Made by a program: the position numbers and the translations under genes. Below the pieces are notes generated by a model, which had not been told where the DNA came from, did no database searches, and saw nothing but the letters and a program-made list of their open reading frames with translations. A stretch of 64,000 nt of DNA from Hyphomicrobiales bacterium (GTDB lineage Bacteria > Pseudomonadota > Alphaproteobacteria > Rhizobiales > Rhizobiaceae). Positions 26,498 to 34,885 of the stretch are shown piece by piece (the stretch's first letter is position 1; every line of letters begins with the position of its first letter). The stretch spans positions 257,407-321,406 of the forward strand of contig UBXG01000016.1 in assembly GCA_900469475.1 (NCBI GenBank), in the 5' to 3' direction.

Positions 26498-28708
26498 TCA
26501 GAGCGTGCAGGAAACGCAGCCCTGAACCTGCGTGCCTTCGAGCGCCATCTGGCGAAGCCGGATGTAGTAGATGGTCTTGATGCCCTTCTTCCAGGCATAG
26601 ATCTGCGCCTTGTTGATATCGCGCGTGGTCGCGGTGTCGCGGAAGAAAAGCGTCAGCGACAGGCCCTGGTCGACATGCTGGGTCGCGGCCGCATAGGTGT
26701 CGATAATCTTTTCCGGACCGATTTCGTAGGCGTCCTGGTAGTAATCGAGATTGTCGTTCGTCATGAAGGCAGCCGGGTAGTAGACGCGGCCGATCTTGCC
26801 TTCCTTGCGGATCTCGATCTTGGAGACGATCGGGTGGATCGAAGAGGTCGAGTGGTTGATATAGGAGATCGAGCCCGTCGGCGGCACGGCCTGCAGGTTC
26901 TGGTTATAGAGCCCGCCTTCCATCACGGCTTTCTTGAGTTCCAGCCAATCTTCCTGGGTCGGAACGGCAATGCCGGCCTTTTCGAAGATTTCCGCGACAC
27001 GTTCGGTCGCAGGCTTCCATTCCTGGTTCGTATATTTGTCGAAATATTCGCCGGAGGCGTATTTCGAATTCTCGAAGCCCTTGAAGCTCTGGCCTCGCTC
27101 GACCGCAAGCAGGTTCGAGCCGCGAATGGCGTGGTAGGTCACCGTATAGAAATAGATATTGGTGAAATCGACGCCCTCTTCCGAACCGTAGAAAATGCGC
27201 TCGCGGGCGAGATAACCGTGCAGGTTCATCTGGCCGAGACCGATGGCATGGCTCTCGTCATTGCCCTTTTCGATCGAGGGTACGGAGGAGATATGGCTCA
27301 TGTCGGAGACAGCCGTCAGCGCGCGGATCGACATTTCGATCGTCTTGCCGAAATCCGGGCTGTCCATCGCGGCTGCGATGTTGAGCGAGCCGAGATTGCA
27401 GGAGATATCCTTGCCCATATGCTTGTAGGACAGATCGTCGTTGTATTCACTAGCTTCGCTGACTTGCAGGATTTCCGAGCAGAGATTGCTCATGGTGATG
27501 CGGCCGGCAACCGGATTGGCGCGGTTCACCGTGTCTTCGAACATGATGTAGGGATAGCCGCTCTCGAACTGGATTTCGGCGATCACCTGGAAGAATTCGC
27601 GCGCCTTGATCTTCTTCTTGCGGATGCGGCTGTCGCCCACCATCTCGCGATACTTCTCCGTCACCGAAATCTCGGTAAACGGCACGCCATAGACACGCTC
27701 TACATCATAGGGCGAGAAGAGGTACATATCCTCGTTGTTCTTTGCGAGCTCGAAGGTGATGTCGGGAATGACCACGCCGAGCGACAGCGTCTTGATGCGG
27801 ATCTTCTCGTCGGCATTTTCGCGCTTAGTATCGAGGAAGCGCATGATGTCGGGATGGTGAGCGTTCAGGTAGACGGCGCCCGCCCCCTGCCGCGCCCCAA
27901 GCTGGTTGGCATAGGAGAAGGAATCTTCCAGCAGCTTCATGACGGGAATGATGCCGGACGACTGGTTCTCGATGTGCTTGATCGGCGCACCGGCCTCACG
28001 GATGTTGGTGAGCGATAGCGCCACGCCTCCGCCGCGTTTCGAAAGCTGCAGAGCCGAGTTAATGGCGCGGCCAATCGATTCCATGTTGTCTTCGACACGC
28101 AGCAGGAAACACGAAACCAGCTCTCCGCGCTGCTTCTTGCCGGCATTGAGGAAGGTCGGCGTTGCCGGCTGGAACCGGCCGGAGATGATCTCGTCGACCA
28201 GATCGCGGGCAAGTTGCTCGCTGCCCTGCGCCAGCGTCAGCGCGACCATGCAGATGCGGTCTTCATAACGCTCGAGATAACGTTTTCCATCGAAGGTCTT
28301 CAGCGTGTAGCTGGTGTAGTATTTGAAGGCGCCGAGGAAAGTCGGGAAACGGAACTTCTTCGCATAGGCGTGATCGAAGAGATCGCGCACGAAATTGAAG
28401 GAATATTGATCCAGCACCTCCTGTTCGTAGTAGCCTTCCGTCACCAGGTAATCGAGCTTTTCCCTCAGGTTATGGAAGAAGACCGTGTTCTGATTGACGT
28501 GCTGGAGAAAGTACTGCTTGGCCGCCATGCGATCCTTGTCGAGCTGGATTTTTCCGTGCTCGTCATAGAGGTTCAGCATGGCGTTCAGTGCGTGATAATC
28601 CAAGGCCATTTCCGCGGCCTTGGCTGGCCGATCATTCGTGGGAGCAGAAAAAGTGCTCTGCGTTTTTTCGCCCGAATCCCGCGACAAAGAAGAGCTTAGC
28701 GTGTCCAA
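26498..28708 (-). CDS. nrdE: Class Ib ribonucleoside-diphosphate reductase alpha subunit
   Basis: The 736-residue catalytic subunit has FLNAGKKQRGELVSCFLL with the active-site Cys, MSNLCSEILQ, NLGSLNIA, PPTGSISYINHSTSSIHP and the C-terminal redox pair GCVSCTL. It reduces ribonucleotides to deoxyribonucleotides using NrdH as reductant. The reading frame starts with TTG at 28708, overlapping nrdI by 13 bases; the N-terminal 30 residues are variable. It lacks the ATP cone of class Ia enzymes, as expected for NrdE. Confidence 0.95.
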   Translation of the reverse strand: MDTLSSSLSRDSGEKTQSTFSAPTNDRPAKAAEMALDYHALNAMLNLYDEHGKIQLDKDRMAAKQYFLQHVNQNTVFFHNLREKLDYLVTEGYYEQEVLDQYSFNFVRDLFDHAYAKKFRFPTFLGAFKYYTSYTLKTFDGKRYLERYEDRICMVALTLAQGSEQLARDLVDEIISGRFQPATPTFLNAGKKQRGELVSCFLLRVEDNMESIGRAINSALQLSKRGGGVALSLTNIREAGAPIKHIENQSSGIIPVMKLLEDSFSYANQLGARQGAGAVYLNAHHPDIMRFLDTKRENADEKIRIKTLSLGVVIPDITFELAKNNEDMYLFSPYDVERVYGVPFTEISVTEKYREMVGDSRIRKKKIKAREFFQVIAEIQFESGYPYIMFEDTVNRANPVAGRITMSNLCSEILQVSEASEYNDDLSYKHMGKDISCNLGSLNIAAAMDSPDFGKTIEMSIRALTAVSDMSHISSVPSIEKGNDESHAIGLGQMNLHGYLARERIFYGSEEGVDFTNIYFYTVTYHAIRGSNLLAVERGQSFKGFENSKYASGEYFDKYTNQEWKPATERVAEIFEKAGIAVPTQEDWLELKKAVMEGGLYNQNLQAVPPTGSISYINHSTSSIHPIVSKIEIRKEGKIGRVYYPAAFMTNDNLDYYQDAYEIGPEKIIDTYAAATQHVDQGLSLTLFFRDTATTRDINKAQIYAWKKGIKTIYYIRLRQMALEGTQVQGCVSCTL

Positions 28709-29091
28709 AATCGTTCCAATCCGTGTCTGACATTGGCGACATCCTCATCCGTGCCTAGAAGTTCGAACCGATAGAGATACGGCACCTGGCATTTGGCAGA
28801 GATGATGTCGCCGGCGATCCCATAGGTCGCGCCGAAGTTGCTATTGCCCGCGGCGATGACTCCGCGGATGTTCGAACGGTTGCCCGCATCGTTGAGGAAG
28901 CGGATCACCTGCTTGGGCACGGCCCCCTTGCCGCCTTCGCCGCAATAGGTCGGGACGATCAGAACGTAGGGCGAGGTCGCACGAAACTCGTCTCCCGCGG
29001 CAAGCGGGATACGAGCAGCCGGCAATGCGAGCTTGACAACGAAGCGATGGGTATTTTCCGATCGGCTGGAGAAATAGACGATCTCGCCCAC
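28696..29091 (-). CDS. nrdI: Ribonucleotide reductase flavodoxin-like assembly protein NrdI
   Basis: The 131-residue flavodoxin-like protein begins GEIVYFSSRSENTHRFV, with the FMN-binding SSRSENT loop, and contains VPTYCGEGGKGAVPKQV and GNSNFGATYGIAGD. NrdI supplies oxidant to build the dimanganese cofactor of NrdF. The start is GTG with AAGGA eight bases upstream. It lies between nrdH and nrdE in the standard order. Confidence 0.94.
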   Translation of the reverse strand: MGEIVYFSSRSENTHRFVVKLALPAARIPLAAGDEFRATSPYVLIVPTYCGEGGKGAVPKQVIRFLNDAGNRSNIRGVIAAGNSNFGATYGIAGDIISAKCQVPYLYRFELLGTDEDVANVRHGLERFWTR

Positions 29092-29102
29092 CGCCAGGAT
29101 CC

Positions 29103-29324
29103 TTAAGCGAGAGCGCTGATCATGTCAGGACGGAAGCCGGCCCAATGCAGTTCCCCGGCGACAACAACCGGAACCTGACGATAGCCGAGACCTTGCACCA
29201 GCTCATAGGCGGCGGCATCGGTCGATACGTCGACGATGGTGTAGTCGATGCCTTGGCGATCAAGCGCGCGGGTGGTTGCAGTGCACTGGACGCAGGCGGG
29301 TTTGCTGTAGACGGTAATGCTCAT
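29103..29324 (-). CDS. nrdH: Glutaredoxin-like protein NrdH
   Basis: From the ATG at 29324 (SD GAGG, seven bases) the 73-residue protein is MSITVYSKPACVQCTATTRA..., with the CxxC redox motif CVQC and the thioredoxin-like cis-Pro in RQVPVV. It donates electrons to NrdEF and is itself reduced by thioredoxin reductase. It is the first gene of nrdHIEF; a longer frame to 29405 overlaps the leader hairpin and is rejected. Confidence 0.93.
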   Translation of the reverse strand: MSITVYSKPACVQCTATTRALDRQGIDYTIVDVSTDAAAYELVQGLGYRQVPVVVAGELHWAGFRPDMISALA

Positions 29325-29350
29325 GAGGTATCCTCGTATGGATGGGCACA

Positions 29351-29380
29351 GAAAATCGCTCGGGCATCGGATGATGCCCG
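29351..29380 (-). terminator. Leader hairpin, possible riboswitch expression platform
   Basis: On the minus strand CGGGCATC-atcc-GATGCCCG forms an eight-base stem, followed by AGCGATTTTC. It lies between the cobalamin riboswitch and nrdH, 36 bases from the start codon. It could end transcription when B12 is bound; the T-run is short. Confidence 0.45.
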
Positions 29381-29585
29381 CTCGGCGGGTGAAAAGTGGA
29401 GGCAAGCCTAGCCGGCGGCCGGACGCATTTCAGCGGCCGTCATTCGCGCGGGCGACTATGAATACTCAAGAACATGGACTTCACCCCGAAGTTGTTCATG
29501 CGGGGTCTTCAAGGAAGCGATGACGGCGATCCTGCCGCATGAACCATCGCTCGCCAGTCGGACACCCCGCCCGTGGACGTTGTTG

Positions 29586-29775
29586 CTCAAGGCAGGTCTC
29601 CTGGCTCGCGGGTCATAACATTCGTCCTGCCTTCCCAAGACACAAGGCCTCAGTGACGTCATCAAACGAATGCTCGCCGCTCACAGTTGCGGGGGCAGCT
29701 CCGGCTTGGCAAGCATCATGCTCGCCGACCGGCTTCCCATCTTAGCCTCCAATCCTTGCGAATCAGAAGAACCTC
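29586..29775 (-). ncRNA. Cobalamin (B12) riboswitch in the nrdHIEF leader
   Basis: On the minus strand the conserved elements appear in the right order: GGGAAGCCGGT, then CCGGAGCTGCCCCCGCAACTG with the B12-box core and GTGAGCGGCGAG, then GTCACTG, GGGAAGG, and the 3' element CCAGGAGACCTGCC. This is the standard adenosylcobalamin aptamer. The next gene on this strand is nrdH, about 260 bases on, with no other ORF between, so nrdHIEF is the likely target. The exact 5' boundary of stem P1 is approximate. Confidence 0.9.
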
Positions 29776-29777
29776 GA

Positions 29778-29793
29778 ACACTATATATAGTAT
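29778..29793. promoter_or_regulatory. NrdR-box-like palindrome
   Basis: The sequence ACACTATATATAGTAT matches 15 of 16 positions of the NrdR box as I know it (acaCwAtATaTwGtgt). It overlaps the predicted -10 element of the nrd promoter. NrdR represses ribonucleotide reductase operons when dATP/ATP is high. The boxes usually come in pairs; no good second copy was seen at the expected one-helical-turn spacings. Confidence 0.65.
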
Positions 29794-29814
29794 CCTCGGT
29801 TAAAATTGCGTCAA
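29787..29814 (-). promoter_or_regulatory. Predicted sigma-70-type promoter of nrdHIEF
   Basis: On the minus strand TTGACG (29809-29814) and TACTAT (29787-29792) are separated by 16 bases. Transcription would start near 29780, just before the cobalamin riboswitch, giving a leader of about 455 bases. Confidence 0.5.
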
Positions 29815-29912
29815 CTGCTTCGACAGCCTCAATCGGATTTCCACGTTGCTGGATGTCGACCATCGCACCCAACGCAGAGACTTGGGACTGGCCAAAAACA
29901 GGCTGGAGCCTT

Positions 29913-31010
29913 TCAATTGACGCTGCTTTCGCGGATGCGGTCGGCGAGATCGAGAAAATTCTGTCGCATGCGTCGCAATGTGAAATCGAGACCGAACAAC
30001 CGGCCCGTTTCGCTAAATCCCATCGACTGGGCAGCCTCGGAAGTCTGAAGAGTGCTAAACGCGGCGTCGAAAGCCGCGTCGCCTGCCGAAAGCACATCCG
30101 GATCGATTTCACCACCGGCACGCAACGCCCGGCCGCATGTCTCCGCAAAACGGGCCTGTGCCTCCAGCATTCCGCCTGCCTGCGGCCCGATCGCTTCGAC
30201 AATCGCCGGCGGGAAAGGTGTCTCCACGATGTGGCTGAGATAGGTCATGTCGTTGCGGATGCGCCAGAGCGAACGGGGAATGGCCTCCGAAATTCCCTGT
30301 CGTGTCAGCCAGAAGGCGCGCTCGCGCTGCGCGTCGCTCAAAAGCGCTTCTGTCGCCATCAAGGACTGACGCAGGGCGATATTTGCCTCGGTGGCCGATA
30401 CAGGCTCCCCCTTTTCGACGCCGGCTGCGAGCCTTCGCAAGATCTGCGCCATGACATCGAGTGCCGACCCGAAGCGATCCAAAACCATGGTCCGCGAGCG
30501 CGTCGGCAGGATGAACAGGCTGGCGAGCACGCCGACGACACCGCCCAGGGTAATTTCGGCGATGCGATCGATCACGAAAATCTCGACGGGAACGGCGGCG
30601 GAATGTGTCAGCATGACAATCGCGGCCGTCAGTCCGGCGTTGCGCAGACGAGGCACGCGCACCGCCACGAAACTTGAAACGCCGACGACGCAGATCAGGG
30701 CAATGCCAATCGCAAGCGGCTCCTGCGGCGTGACGAATACCGCAACACCTCCGAGCACGGCGCCTGCGACTGTCGCAACCAGCCGGTCGAAAGCCGCTCC
30801 AGCGGTCGCGCCCACCGACGCCTGCATGACGATCAGTACCGTGAAGACGGCCCAATAGCCCTGCTGGAGATGGAGATGCTGTGAAATGGCATAGGTGATC
30901 GTACACGCGATCATGACCCTTAGCGCCTGCAGCGCCGCGCGTTTGGTCTGGATCAGCGATGTTTTGGGTTTTGACGGCGGCTGGCTTTGACGAATTACAG
31001 GATCGGTCAT
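29913..31010 (-). CDS. FUSC family inner-membrane protein (aromatic acid exporter-like)
   Basis: The 365-residue protein has about six transmembrane segments in its first half, including GYWAVFTVLIVMQASVGAT, the FUSC signature, and AAIVMLTHSAAVPV. A cytosolic helical domain follows to the C-terminus. Family members export fusaric acid, p-hydroxybenzoate or similar compounds. The ATG at 31008-31010 is the natural start. It is a single gene that ends about 100 bases before the nrd promoter. Confidence 0.82.
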   Translation of the reverse strand: MTDPVIRQSQPPSKPKTSLIQTKRAALQALRVMIACTITYAISQHLHLQQGYWAVFTVLIVMQASVGATAGAAFDRLVATVAGAVLGGVAVFVTPQEPLAIGIALICVVGVSSFVAVRVPRLRNAGLTAAIVMLTHSAAVPVEIFVIDRIAEITLGGVVGVLASLFILPTRSRTMVLDRFGSALDVMAQILRRLAAGVEKGEPVSATEANIALRQSLMATEALLSDAQRERAFWLTRQGISEAIPRSLWRIRNDMTYLSHIVETPFPPAIVEAIGPQAGGMLEAQARFAETCGRALRAGGEIDPDVLSAGDAAFDAAFSTLQTSEAAQSMGFSETGRLFGLDFTLRRMRQNFLDLADRIRESSVN

Positions 31011-31234
31011 CGCGCAAGTTTTCGCCTGGAAACGTGTGCTGACAATGGCCGTCCGGGGCTTGCCCTCTCCCTGCTGCCGCTAGTGAATGACCGCATGACC
31101 TACAATGGCAGTATTTGCGCGATTAGGGAAGGCGCGCAGGTAATGGCGAGCGCGCCGTTCAATCCTTGAGCCACTGTGCTTCCTGGACGAAAGCACAGCT
31201 CCGCCGACGACAGGAATAGAGATCGGATTTACGT

Positions 31235-31777
31235 TCAGACGGTGGCGGAAGCCTCAGGCGCCGGTGAGGTCTCGTCGACAAGCACCTGGCGCAGCCGCGC
31301 CTCCTGCTCGGGCGAGAGCGAGGTGCGTAGCAATCGTGCATGTTCGCCCTTGAATTCGGCAAGCACCTTTTCCGGCTGAACCTTGCGGATCAGGAGGAAA
31401 AGCGCGGAACTCTTCGCCGGAATGGTTTCGGCCAGACGCTTCATGAGATCGTCGTCGATACCGTAATCGGCCATCGATCCGGCAAGAGCGCCGGAGCCGG
31501 CACCGATTGCGCCGCCGACGACGAGCCCAGCAAGAGGATTGAGGAAAAGCAAACCAACGAGCGAACCCCAGAGAGCGCCCGAAAGACCACCGCTTGCGGC
31601 GCCTGCCGCCGTCAGATTGACACTCTGCTTGAGACGAACCTTTCCGGATTCATCACGAACGGCGATGACGGCATCCTCCAGGTCGATCAGATATTCTTTT
31701 TCGAGCTGAACGAGGCGGTTCAGGACAGCGTCCGCTTTGTCGGCATCATCGAAACCAAGCACAATAAGTTCTGACAT
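31235..31777 (-). CDS. DUF1269 domain-containing protein
   Basis: The 180-residue protein begins SELIVLGFDDADKADAVLNRL and has a Gly/Ala-rich hydrophobic hairpin (SGALWGSLVGLLFLNPLAG... GAGSGALAGSMADYGID), then SSALFLLIRK, the DUF1269 pattern. Such proteins are linked with stress in many bacteria but the function is unknown. An SD (GGAG, rc) precedes the ATG. Confidence 0.82.
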   Translation of the reverse strand: MSELIVLGFDDADKADAVLNRLVQLEKEYLIDLEDAVIAVRDESGKVRLKQSVNLTAAGAASGGLSGALWGSLVGLLFLNPLAGLVVGGAIGAGSGALAGSMADYGIDDDLMKRLAETIPAKSSALFLLIRKVQPEKVLAEFKGEHARLLRTSLSPEQEARLRQVLVDETSPAPEASATV

Positions 31778-31831
31778 CGAAATCCTCCGGGAGTTCCTGT
31801 TGTCGAAACGAGAAGTGAGGCGTGGGCCCCC

Positions 31832-32122
31832 TTAGTGAACAGCCGTACTGACCAATCGGTAAGGATGAGTAGCATTGAACTGCGAGATCATTGCGACAGC
31901 CTGTTGCAAAAGCCGTTCGGCATTTTCCGGATCGTCGCGGGCAAGCTCGTCTGCATTGACGCGGATTGCTTCCGCCATATTGGTGGACAGGATGGCGAAT
32001 TGCTTGTTGCCTTCGACGAGGGCCTCGCGTGCATTGCCTTCCAATGTCTTCGCAACATCGATGAGAATTTCCTCGCGCTCTTCGACGCTGAGTTCCTCGA
32101 TGCTTTTTGTTCTTCCTTCCAT
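31832..32122 (-). CDS. Hypothetical helical protein
   Basis: From the ATG at 32122, with AGGAG eight bases upstream, the protein is 96 residues, acidic and helical (SIEELSVEEREEILIDVAKT, then ARDDPENAERLLQQAVAMISQ). It has no transmembrane segment. It sits 54 bases before the DUF1269 gene in the same direction. No family was recognised. Confidence 0.65.
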   Translation of the reverse strand: MEGRTKSIEELSVEEREEILIDVAKTLEGNAREALVEGNKQFAILSTNMAEAIRVNADELARDDPENAERLLQQAVAMISQFNATHPYRLVSTAVH

Positions 32123-32403
32123 TTTGGTCACTCCTAACAGACGTGATTGTAACCGAGCTCATAAAGCCTCGGCTGCCACTCACTTAGGAAGACGCAAATT
32201 CGGGTTCAAGGTTCCATTCCGCCCAACCTTCTGGCTTCCATCGACAAAGGAAATCGGTGTTTGCCTCGCGAGTACGGAACAATGAGCGCGCCGCGCGGTT
32301 TGACCGACATGGCCGGTCGCCCCCGCACCACGGAAGGCTCTCTGCCGCGCCATTTTCAAAAATGACGCGAGACTTCGCGGACCAGACGAACAGGATGAGC
32401 GAA

Positions 32404-32670
32404 ATGACAGACACGCGACGCGACAATGGCAACTCGAAGGCCGAGCATGACGCCACCCGCAATCGCGCCGGATCGGTTCCCGCCGACCAGACCAAAGGTG
32501 AGATCGATGCGGCGTCGGAACACGTCAAAGAGCGCGCTCCTGACGACGTGCCCAATATCGAAGCGGAAAAAGAAGCCGTCCGCCAGCATGGCGACGCCTT
32601 CGTCGTAAAGAACGACCTTGACGATGCGGACCAGCGTGAGGCTGCACCGGGCACTCGCGAGCAGCCATAG
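32404..32670 (+). CDS. Small hydrophilic, probably disordered protein
   Basis: From the ATG at 32404 (AGGA eight bases upstream) the product is 88 residues, very rich in Asp, Glu, Ala, Arg and Asn, with no hydrophobic core (TDTRRDNGNSKAEHDATRN, ending GTREQP). It resembles the short hydrophilin-like stress proteins of rhizobia. A frame reaching back to 32257 has no SD. No family was recognised. Confidence 0.6.
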   Translation: MTDTRRDNGNSKAEHDATRNRAGSVPADQTKGEIDAASEHVKERAPDDVPNIEAEKEAVRQHGDAFVVKNDLDDADQREAAPGTREQP

Positions 32671-32732
32671 GCCCCTCATCGGATGATCTCAGCTCAACTC
32701 CCTCTCTTTGCAATCGAAACCAGGAGACAGCT

Positions 32733-33212
32733 ATGACCGATATCGACGAGAACGCACGCGTTTGGGAACTGGTCGACAAGATCGGCTTTTGCATGCTGAC
32801 CACGCAAATATCCGGAAGCCTGCGCGCACGGCCGATGGCCGCTCATCCCGAACCGATCGAAAATGCGATTTATTTCCTGACGGATGTCGCGGGCCACAAG
32901 GATGAGGAGATCGCGCGCTGGCCGAATGTCTGCCTCGCCTTCGCCGACACCCGGGGTCAAAAATATGTTTCGATATCCGGGACGGCTGAAGTCGGCAACG
33001 ACCGCGAACGCGTCAGGGATCTCTGGTCCACAGGCGCCAGGGCATGGTGGGACAGTGCCGACGATCCCTCGATCCGCGTTTTGAAGGTAACGCCTGTTTT
33101 CGCCGAATACTGGGATAGCCCCGGCAGCATCATCAGCTACATTAAGATGGCGGCGGCTGCGGTCTCGAATTCGAGACCTGACATGGGTGACAACGCGAAG
33201 GTCGAGCTTTAG
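32733..33212 (+). CDS. Pyridoxamine 5'-phosphate oxidase-like (general stress protein 26 type)
   Basis: The 159-residue protein has the split-barrel flavin-binding pattern: IGFCMLTTQISGSLRARPM, IYFLTDVAGHKDEEI, VCLAFADTRGQKYVSISG and a C-terminal FAEYWDSP. Related proteins bind FMN, FAD or F420 and act in general stress. SD AGGAG precedes the ATG. It follows the small hydrophilic gene by 62 bases. Confidence 0.85.
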   Translation: MTDIDENARVWELVDKIGFCMLTTQISGSLRARPMAAHPEPIENAIYFLTDVAGHKDEEIARWPNVCLAFADTRGQKYVSISGTAEVGNDRERVRDLWSTGARAWWDSADDPSIRVLKVTPVFAEYWDSPGSIISYIKMAAAAVSNSRPDMGDNAKVEL

Positions 33213-33286
33213 GAATATTAGAGCCTGCGGCCATGCCGCATATAGGTGGCGGCATGGCTAGCATCAGGCCTTGAAAACGCCAATTG

Positions 33287-33511
33287 CTACTCTTCCCATT
33301 CCTCGTCGTCGGCGGAAAGCAGATCCACCAGCGCAGCCACCTTACCGGCCGGCAGATGGCGGCCCTCGCCGATCAAAGCCTCATCGCTGTTGACCCAAGC
33401 CCATGCCTCGGACAGGTCCGTCGGCGTTGCGCCTGTCGCAACGATATCGGCGATAAGGGTCTCGTCGACAGGGCCGAGTACGGCGGTGACGTCTTGCGAG
33501 GTCAATGTCAT
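33287..33511 (-). CDS. Hypothetical small protein
   Basis: From the ATG at 33511 (SD GGAG) the product is 74 residues: TLTSQDVTAVLGPVDETLIA, then ATGATPTDLSEAWAWVNSDE and an acidic tail DDEEWEE. It looks like a compact helical protein. Homologues are likely in rhizobia but I do not recognise a family. The frame continues upstream to 33589 without support. Confidence 0.65.
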   Translation of the reverse strand: MTLTSQDVTAVLGPVDETLIADIVATGATPTDLSEAWAWVNSDEALIGEGRHLPAGKVAALVDLLSADDEEWEE

Positions 33512-33739
33512 GTCCTGCTCCTCTTCCTGTTTGTCAGACCATGAACATCCCTGAAATATAGAAACGCGAGGATGAACTTCCACCCGCAACCAAGCTGCGG
33601 GGACACAAAGTATTTCCGTTAAATAATTGAAGTATCTAGATAAACACCTTCATTTCCAGCAAAAGAAAATCTTGCCGAGATGAACTGTGTCCAGGCTCAA
33701 CGGCTTTCTACGAAAAGAAGGGGAGCGGTCTTGAACTGC

Positions 33740-33907
33740 TCAGAATGTTGGGCCGGCTGCGCCGCTCTTCAGCGTGAAATAAGCAAAGGCTGCTACGAAA
33801 AACGCAATGATGGCCAGTATCGCCAACAAACGCTTGAGCCAGGGAGGCGTTTGTTTCGGCGGTTTCGGCTTCGGACGACGTTCAAACTTGATGACATTAT
33901 CGGACAT
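33740..33907 (-). CDS. Small single-pass membrane protein
   Basis: A 55-residue ORF: SDNVIKFERRPKPKPPKQ, a basic Pro-rich cytosolic start, then a strong transmembrane segment LLAILAIIAFFVAAFAYFTL and a short tail. It is not apparent from longer frames in the same place. The SD is weak. The organisation is typical of conserved small rhizobial membrane proteins. Confidence 0.6.
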   Translation of the reverse strand: MSDNVIKFERRPKPKPPKQTPPWLKRLLAILAIIAFFVAAFAYFTLKSGAAGPTF

Positions 33908-34080
33908 GACAATCGATTAGCGAAGATCAAACGGTTTGCCAATCCGGTACGAACGCCAGCGATGTGACGTTTCCGCCATCGGCCAGCCAAAATGCCCATT
34001 CATCCAAACTCTCAATCTCGTCCGCAACGCTTTCAAGGTGGCGGATATCGATTGAAGCTTACAAACCCGAAGGTGCCTTC

Positions 34081-34845
34081 TTGAATATCCTCAATAAAAT
34101 TCGCCCCTGGAGTCCGCAGCAGCGTGCATTGATTGTCCCCTTCCCAGCCAAACGGGATCTGGCCGAACGCACATCCAAGGCAACCAACGCCGACGGCCCG
34201 ATTGTGGCATTTTTTACCGAGGGCAGTTTTTACGAACAGGAAAAAGAGCGTATGGCCCATTCGGCCGAGCGGATCGGGCTGAAGGTCTCTGCAACGGCAG
34301 TGCCCAGCGCCGGCAGCTGGGTATTGAATGCCGGGCTGAAACCAGGTTTCCTGCTTCAGGAAAGGGCAAGGCTGCGCGGGCCTTTGCTCTACGTCGACGT
34401 CGACGCCGTCTTCCACCGCAATCCCTGGCCGGAGCTTCGTAAGCTCGAATGCGACATTGCCGTCTATTATGAAGGCGATGAACGCCTTATCAGCGCGACC
34501 ATTCTCATCAACGATACGCCTGGCGCGGCGCAACTCATCGAGCGCTGGCGGGAAGGATGTCTTGCCAAGCCCGACGTTTGGGATCAGGTCGTTCTGGAGG
34601 AAATCATCACCGAGGATGCGGCAAGCGCGAAGCCGCAATTCAAGGTGGCGAAATTGCCTGCCTCCTTCTGCTGGATATTCGACCGGCTCGAAAATGGGTC
34701 TGTCGGCGAAGTCTTCATCGAGCAGCTACAGGCAAGCCGCGAGGCGACCAAGCGCAAACGCTGGTTTGGCCGCATCGGCAAACGGCTCAAGCGCCGTCGC
34801 GATCGGGTCGAGGAAATCGAACGCGTGCTAAAGGATGACAATTGA
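34081..34845 (+). CDS. Glycosyltransferase-like (nucleotide-diphospho-sugar transferase fold) protein
   Basis: The protein contains LLYVDVDAVFHRNPWP, a DxD motif in the context used by GT-A enzymes to bind metal and nucleotide sugar. AVYYEGDERLISATILIND before it ends and PASFCWIFDRL resemble nucleotide-diphospho-sugar transferase family proteins. The start is uncertain: a GTG at 33964 lacks an SD, while the TTG at 34081 has GAAGGTG nearby. The C-terminus is highly basic (RWFGRIGKRLKRRRDRVEEI), perhaps membrane-associated. It has no linked polysaccharide genes. Confidence 0.68.
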   Translation: MNILNKIRPWSPQQRALIVPFPAKRDLAERTSKATNADGPIVAFFTEGSFYEQEKERMAHSAERIGLKVSATAVPSAGSWVLNAGLKPGFLLQERARLRGPLLYVDVDAVFHRNPWPELRKLECDIAVYYEGDERLISATILINDTPGAAQLIERWREGCLAKPDVWDQVVLEEIITEDAASAKPQFKVAKLPASFCWIFDRLENGSVGEVFIEQLQASREATKRKRWFGRIGKRLKRRRDRVEEIERVLKDDN

Positions 34846-34885
34846 GGCACGCTTTGAACGACCCTGCAACAGGATCAAACCTGAA

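Noticed and set aside
26477..28018. 513-residue plus-strand frame
   Set aside because: Antisense to nrdE, which has all class Ib motifs.
29456..29665. 69-residue minus-strand frame in the nrd leader
   Set aside because: It overlaps the cobalamin riboswitch 3' part and has no SD or family features.
29760..29830. Second NrdR box next to the first
   Set aside because: Sequences at about 31 bases on either side do not match the box; only one box is claimed.
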